The notes beneath the pieces are model-generated. The model made no database searches and was not told where the DNA came from. It was given only the letters and a program-made list of their open reading frames with translations. Shown piece by piece: positions 32,167 to 36,278 of a DNA stretch of 36,278 nt (its first letter is position 1; each line of letters opens with the position of its first letter). This stretch comes from Purshia tridentata (taxonomy: Eukaryota; Streptophyta; Magnoliopsida; Rosales; Rosaceae), in NCBI GenBank assembly GCA_003254885.1, contig QANT01000101.1, positions 1 through 36,278 on the forward strand, given 5' to 3'. Both the position numbers and the translations under genes were made by a program.

Positions 32167-32292
32167 TTAGGTTCATGGGCTTTCTTCAAGGTTGGTTGTT
32201 ACTGGACTTCATTTGTGTTTTGGGCTTTCAAAGAAATTTAATTCACACCGAGACTAAAAACTTGCATTTATGGAAATAGTTATTAAATCAAC

Positions 32293-32485
32293 AATGCTAC
32301 ACTTACCACATTTTTATACCATAATTTTATACCATCTTATGTGGCAATTTATATGGCATTCATACATTGGACACTAAAAAGATAAAAATAAAAACTCTAA
32401 AAATAAGGAAATACCTTGCCAGTACAATAATGATATGTAAGATGGTACAATAATCATGGTATAAAAATATGGTAAGAATATCATT
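32293..32485. mobile_element. ~193-bp MITE with ~55-bp imperfect inverted repeats
   Basis: The left arm begins AATGCTACACTTACCACATT (32293). The reverse complement of the right end begins AATGATATTCTTACCATATT. Both continue with TTTATACCAT and end near ACCATCTTA, about 80% alike over ~55 bp. There is no coding content. The target duplication is not clear, so the superfamily is left open. It lies about 130 bp after the stop codon of the resistance gene. Confidence 0.75.
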
Positions 32486-32501
32486 ATTATTATTAAATTT
32501 A

Positions 32502-33012
32502 GAAAAAAAGTATATCAAAAGAACTCCACTTTTGATGGCGGAACCAAATTAGGACTTCAACTTTAAATGTTCATCTGTCAAGACTAAAACTTAACTTAAG
32601 TGCCAAATGAAGCTACTCCCTCAATTTTGATCAAACGTCTGTTAGTATTAAGGGTTTATTTGCTTTTTTTTTAGTTTTACTTTTTTAGTTTTGCTTTTTT
32701 TTATTTGTTCTTTGAATTTTTTTTAATTTGTTTTCTTTTTTTAGTTTGTTCATAATTCTTTAATTTTTTCAGTTTTAAATTATTTCTTTTCCCTTATTTA
32801 TTTATTTAATAAATTTGAATTAAATAATAGAGTGAACTTTGCCTATTAAAAATTTCACATCATCATTTTTTAACAAAAATTGTAATGAATTTGACGGAAT
32901 TTCCTCATTTGGCGCTTAAATAAAGTTTTAGTCCTGATGAATGTACGGTTAAAGTTAAAGTCCTGATTTAGCTCCGCTACCAAAAGTAGAGTCATTTTGG
33001 TATACTTTTCCC
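32502..33012. mobile_element. 511-bp Mutator-like element, long TIRs, 9-bp TSD
   Basis: Exact 9-bp duplications TTAAATTTA flank the element (32493-32501 and 33013-33021). The terminal inverted repeats are about 108 bp (32502-32610 and 32905-33012), roughly 80% alike. The left starts GAAAAAAAGTATATCAAAA, the right in reverse complement GGGAAAAGTATACCAAAA, and both end at GCCAAATGA. The interior is T-rich with no transposase. A 9-bp TSD with long TIRs is diagnostic for Mutator-like elements; the AT-rich TSD could match by chance, but the TIRs end exactly at it. Confidence 0.87.
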
Positions 33013-33021
33013 TTAAATTTA

Positions 33022-33920
33022 TGATTTGGACCCGAAGAAAAATTGAATTCACTACAAATGAAAAATTGCTATTACGTGGGATATTTATACTTCAAGCTTT
33101 GCATTTGCAGTAATTGGGAATCATTTAGCTTATTTTACACATATGGTCTAATTAAAGTCATTTATTTCTGGATACAATTGGGTCTTTTTGTTCTTTCTCT
33201 GCTTTGAGCTAGGGCTGGGCACGGCGCGGTTCGGCGCAGTTTAACCCCCACACCGTGCACTGCGCCGGGCAAACCTTTCCGGCGTGGTTCGGTGCTCAGC
33301 ACCGGAAATCATCATGCACCAGAACTGAACCAAACCAGACTGGTAAAAGTTCCGGTCTGGTCCGGTGCACCGGCAACTCAAAAAATCTCAAAAACCACAA
33401 ACACAGCTAAACCAAAACAACCCAACAGACAAATTCTAGACAAGCCAATAAGAAAAACGAGATCTACAGGGCTATCACTTTATCCGCAACGCCATCGTAG
33501 GAGAGAGATGGAGTAGATCAGATCTGGGAGAAAGACCCAATGAAAGACAAAATATATGGGAAAGATGCTTTCGCGGGAGGGAGAGGATGAAGAGAGGGAG
33601 AGTAGGCGCACAGGGGAGAGAAGTGGAAGTCTGCTGCTTGGGGAGTAGATCGGTGGCTTTGGATCGCCTGGAGGTGGCCGGCAACACTGAATTCTGGCTG
33701 GGCAGTAGGCGCACAGGGGAGAGAAGTGGAAGTACGCGGCTGAAGGTTGATGGGGAAAGGAAGAAGAAAAGAAAAAAAAAGAAAGGGGCCCATCACCTAG
33801 GGAACACGGGAGGAGGAAAGTGGAAAAGTAAGGAGAGTGAGGGAGTGGGAAAGTAGGAGAGAGAATATAAAAATAATAATAAAAAAGTATTTTTAATTTA
33901 AAATTGTTTATATGTTATAT
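33022..33920. other. Repeat-rich region without a supported gene
   Basis: From 33211 the sequence reads AGGGCTGGGCACGGCGCGG and is rich in CGGTGC/GGTTCGG motifs, like the left end of a plant hAT element, but the right end was not found. A 30-bp direct repeat (AGTAGGCGCACAGGGGAGAG...) lies at 33601-33630 and 33704-33733. Open frames on both strands across 33290-33860 are low-complexity and show no domain. Confidence 0.45.
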
Positions 33921-33988
33921 GGGGTTTGGTGTTTTGGGGTTTGGTTGGGGTTTGGTGTTTTGGGGTTTGGTTGGGGTTTGGTGTTTTT
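33921..33988 (+). repeat. GGGGTTTGG minisatellite, 26-bp unit
   Basis: A 26-bp unit, GGGGTTTGGTGTTTTGGGGT followed by TTGGTT, is present about 2.6 times. The G-rich strand has many GGGG/GGG tracts separated by short loops, so it could form a G-quadruplex. Confidence 0.85.
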
Positions 33989-36046
33989 TAATTTATATAA
34001 TACATATTTATATATAAAAATTAATTAAAAAAATCCTAAACATACCCTAATAAAATATTTATATCATATTTTAAGCCTGAACATACCTTAATATAATATT
34101 TATACCATATTTATATTATATTTTTAACAGAATTTGACTACAGCACGTATTATATTTACTTTATATCATATGAAATCTACAATATGGTTTAGTTCTTCCA
34201 ATGTTTTTTATAAATATAGTAGATAATATGTTAAATAAGTATATAGTAAAATTTTATTCAAAATTTTCATTGTTTGATATCAATTTCCGTCGAAATTTCT
34301 ATCGAAATTTCCAACGAAATCGAAATTACATTCCTTGATCATATACCATTATACCTTATTATACCTTATTATAAACCCTAGCGAAATCGAAATTTGGTCG
34401 AAATTTCCAACGAAATCGAAATTACATTCCTTGGTACTGCCTACCAACCAACAAGCTGTCGAAATGGCTAAATTCTTACCACCATCAATCCCGAAACAGT
34501 CAATATACCAAAAGTCGGTAGGACCGAGAACAGTGGTCAAAAAGGTTTGAAATGGTCTTTTTCCTACCATGATAATGGGTTTGGATCTCTGGTGGATTCT
34601 GTGGTGGTTTGAGATGGACAGAGAGATAAGAGACAAAGGAGAAGACTAAGAAGAGAGAGATGAGAGGGATGTGGTGGTGGTGGTGGTGTGAACAAATAGA
34701 GATGGAGAAATCAGAGATGGACTATCTGCAATACTGAAGCTTTCCAAGCTGTACCGAAACATTTGATTGTTAGTTTTGTTTTAAGGAAATCAGAGATGGA
34801 GAAAGATAGAGGCAGAGACACAATTCGATCCACAAGAAAGTGAAAGCAAGAGGAAAAACATAGAACATAAAACTCTAATAATCTCATCTCACCAACCAGT
34901 GAGAGTTTTGCAAAAGAAAAACCAGTGAAAGATGGAGGCGGAGAGAGATCGAGTGGAGTGAGTGAAATTAGAGTAGGATTTTTTTTTTTTTTTAAAGGGA
35001 TTCAAGGCATTAGTTGGGCTTGGTAGGAGGAAAAAAATAAAATTAATGGACTTATTAGTTGGGATGTGACTATTATTCCACAAGAAAATTAGATATATAA
35101 AGCCAATTTTTGGTCCTCATTAGTCATTCCCCATGAACCTCAACTCGTGATAAAGCATGAACTGAGCTGAACCAGACAGAGAATACTCAGAATAAGAACC
35201 AAAGTTGAAAGCCTCTACCCCTCCTTGGTTTGATTTCATGGATCCACATATCTGGTCTTCTAGAGCTTACATTCCCACATGAGCTTCTCTTTTTCTCTTT
35301 CATGATCTTCATCTTCAATTGTAGCACACTGACATAGCAGAACTAACCAACAGGATTACTAGTGTAACCCTAGCAAGATATTCTGGAATCCACCAATGAA
35401 TTGCGAGAAAACTTAAAGTTTATTTAATAAAAATCAAAAGTCCCTGAAACAACTTAGAAAAATCTTAAATATGTTTCCTACAACCCCTAGGTCAAAAAGA
35501 CCTCATAAATAAGGCCTACGGACCATAAAAAATAAAAATAAAATAAAGGCAAAAATAAATGAAATAGTCTAAAACTTTAAATGCTGTTTTGAGGCCTTAA
35601 ATGACTCCGGATGCCCGAAAAAGCCCATTAACTACCACAAAGCTGTAAGTTGCACTCGTATCATGATTCCCTTAAATTTGATATATAAATCGACCATATT
35701 TTGACTCTAAAGCCCTGAATAGGCAAAATCAAACTTTGCATTTTCGTTAGTTTTGATGTTTCAGCTGTTCGTCGAAACTCACTGCCATCCATTCCAGACA
35801 TCATACAAAATTGGTTTTAGGCTTCAATAAGCAGAAGAGTCAAATTATTGGGTAAGTTCCCTTTTCTTCTTGGTCGAGATGCTTGAGACAGAAAGATCTT
35901 TGTTATGATTATTGGGTTCGTTTGTAAATTGTGTAGCTGAATTTGTGTAGCTGAAGTTTCTTTTTTCAAAACCTCCCATTTAAGTTTTAATTTGTTGAAT
36001 TTTTTTCTCAATACCAACGATGGGCTCATCAAGAAAGAAATCTAAG
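33989..36046. other. 2-kb intergenic DNA, no gene seen
   Basis: No coding frame or RNA gene is supported. Two copies of a 35-bp string (CGAAATTTCCAACGAAATCG...) occur at 34303-34337 and 34399-34433. A GGTGGT run is near 34670-34690, and 34600-34660 is purine-rich. The remainder is AT-rich. Confidence 0.5.
34303..34433. repeat. Pair of exact 35-bp direct repeats (96-bp offset)
   Basis: Positions 34303-34337 and 34399-34433 are identical, and both are embedded in a series of shorter CGAAATTTC motifs (from 34290). The motif series looks like the terminal part of a degenerate repeat family; no element end is defined. Confidence 0.75.
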
Positions 36047-36231
36047 TGGGGTGTCGGTATCGGTATACCGACGGTTTTGGGATTCTCAAACCGCAATTGC
36101 CACCGACAAGCTTCGATACTGTAGAGTACCGCCACCTTCTGATTGGTGCTCGCCACTTTGATATACCAACGGTCGGTAAAGGCCGGTTTCAACCTGGGGT
36201 TCGGTATTTTCGGTCTACCGACCGACCCTTA
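36047..36231. repeat. Possible small hAT-like MITE rich in GGTATACCGAC motifs
   Basis: The left end TGGGGTGTCGGTATCGG and the right end (reverse complement AAGGGTCGGTCGGTAGACCG) are similar. The interior has several CGGTATACCGA-type palindromes, as in small plant hAT MITEs. The flanks (AAATCTA versus TTATCTA) are only partly alike, so the target duplication is not proven. Confidence 0.45.
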
Positions 36232-36278
36232 TTATCTATACAGATTTATTTATAGAGAAACACAAAGCAGTTGGATAA

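Noticed and set aside
31867..32170. Alternative frames over the last TNL exon
   Set aside because: Shadows of the acidic tail and the duplicated C-JID segment.
1..36278. CRISPR arrays, bacterial operons, phage or prophage modules, biosynthetic cluster
   Set aside because: No regularly spaced repeats, no prokaryotic gene organisation, and the neighbouring enzymes do not share a pathway; the window is ordinary plant nuclear DNA with accessory repeats.

Overview
The window is nuclear DNA from a flowering plant. The genes have many GT-AG introns, the background is AT-rich, there are two nuclear-type tRNA genes, and several small DNA transposons sit in introns and intergenic DNA. Protein features (SnRK2 kinase, plant XPF/UVH1, plastid class II DAHP synthase, NB-ARC-LRR resistance gene with a TIR-class NBS and post-LRR domain) point to a eudicot. 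The style of the genes and repeats suggests a woody rosid, probably Rosaceae and Prunus-like. That placement is an impression, not a computed result.

Layout, left to right. Positions 1-2119 hold an intergenic region with a SINE-like relic and the promoter of a complete nine-exon SnRK2 kinase gene (2120-4647, 339 aa). A tRNA-Gly(UCC) follows (5504-5575). A five-exon gene (6702-10437, 339 aa) encodes a signal-anchored protein with a Cys-rich apple/PAN-like region and a divergent cyclophilin fold. Next is a decayed RNase H domain of a retroelement (11100-11988), split by a 509-bp hAT-like element with an exact 8-bp target-site duplication. UVH1/XPF (12477-17669, nine exons, 1037 aa) is complete and carries an internal duplication in its linker. 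The plastid DAHP synthase gene (18540-22575, five exons, 526 aa) is complete; its second intron holds a 716-bp hAT-like element (exact 8-bp TSD) whose right end was later tandemly duplicated with flanking intron DNA. tRNA-Trp(CCA) (23205-23276) and an intronless SIP1-type trihelix factor (23623-24510) come next, then about 2.3 kb without a recognisable gene.

The right-hand third is accessory and rearranged. On the minus strand there is only the last two exons of a cyclic nucleotide-gated channel (26861-27964). On the plus strand there is a TNL-class resistance gene that lacks its TIR exon (28652-32166). The two truncated 5' ends face each other across a nearly perfect 340-bp inverted repeat (28144-28483). 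Two transposons lie directly behind the resistance gene: a ~190-bp MITE and a 511-bp Mutator-like element with ~108-bp TIRs and an exact 9-bp TSD. The final 3 kb is repeat-rich with no supported gene.

The intact genes serve unrelated housekeeping or stress roles (osmotic/ABA signalling, nucleotide excision repair, shikimate pathway entry, transcription). I see no operon-like or gene-cluster logic linking them. I did not find a clear new molecular system. The most unusual items are the membrane-anchored apple/cyclophilin protein, the hairpin between two beheaded genes, and the layered transposon history in the DAHP synthase intron and the RNase H relic. All splice sites were read by eye from frame, GT-AG signals and family conservation, with no transcript data.
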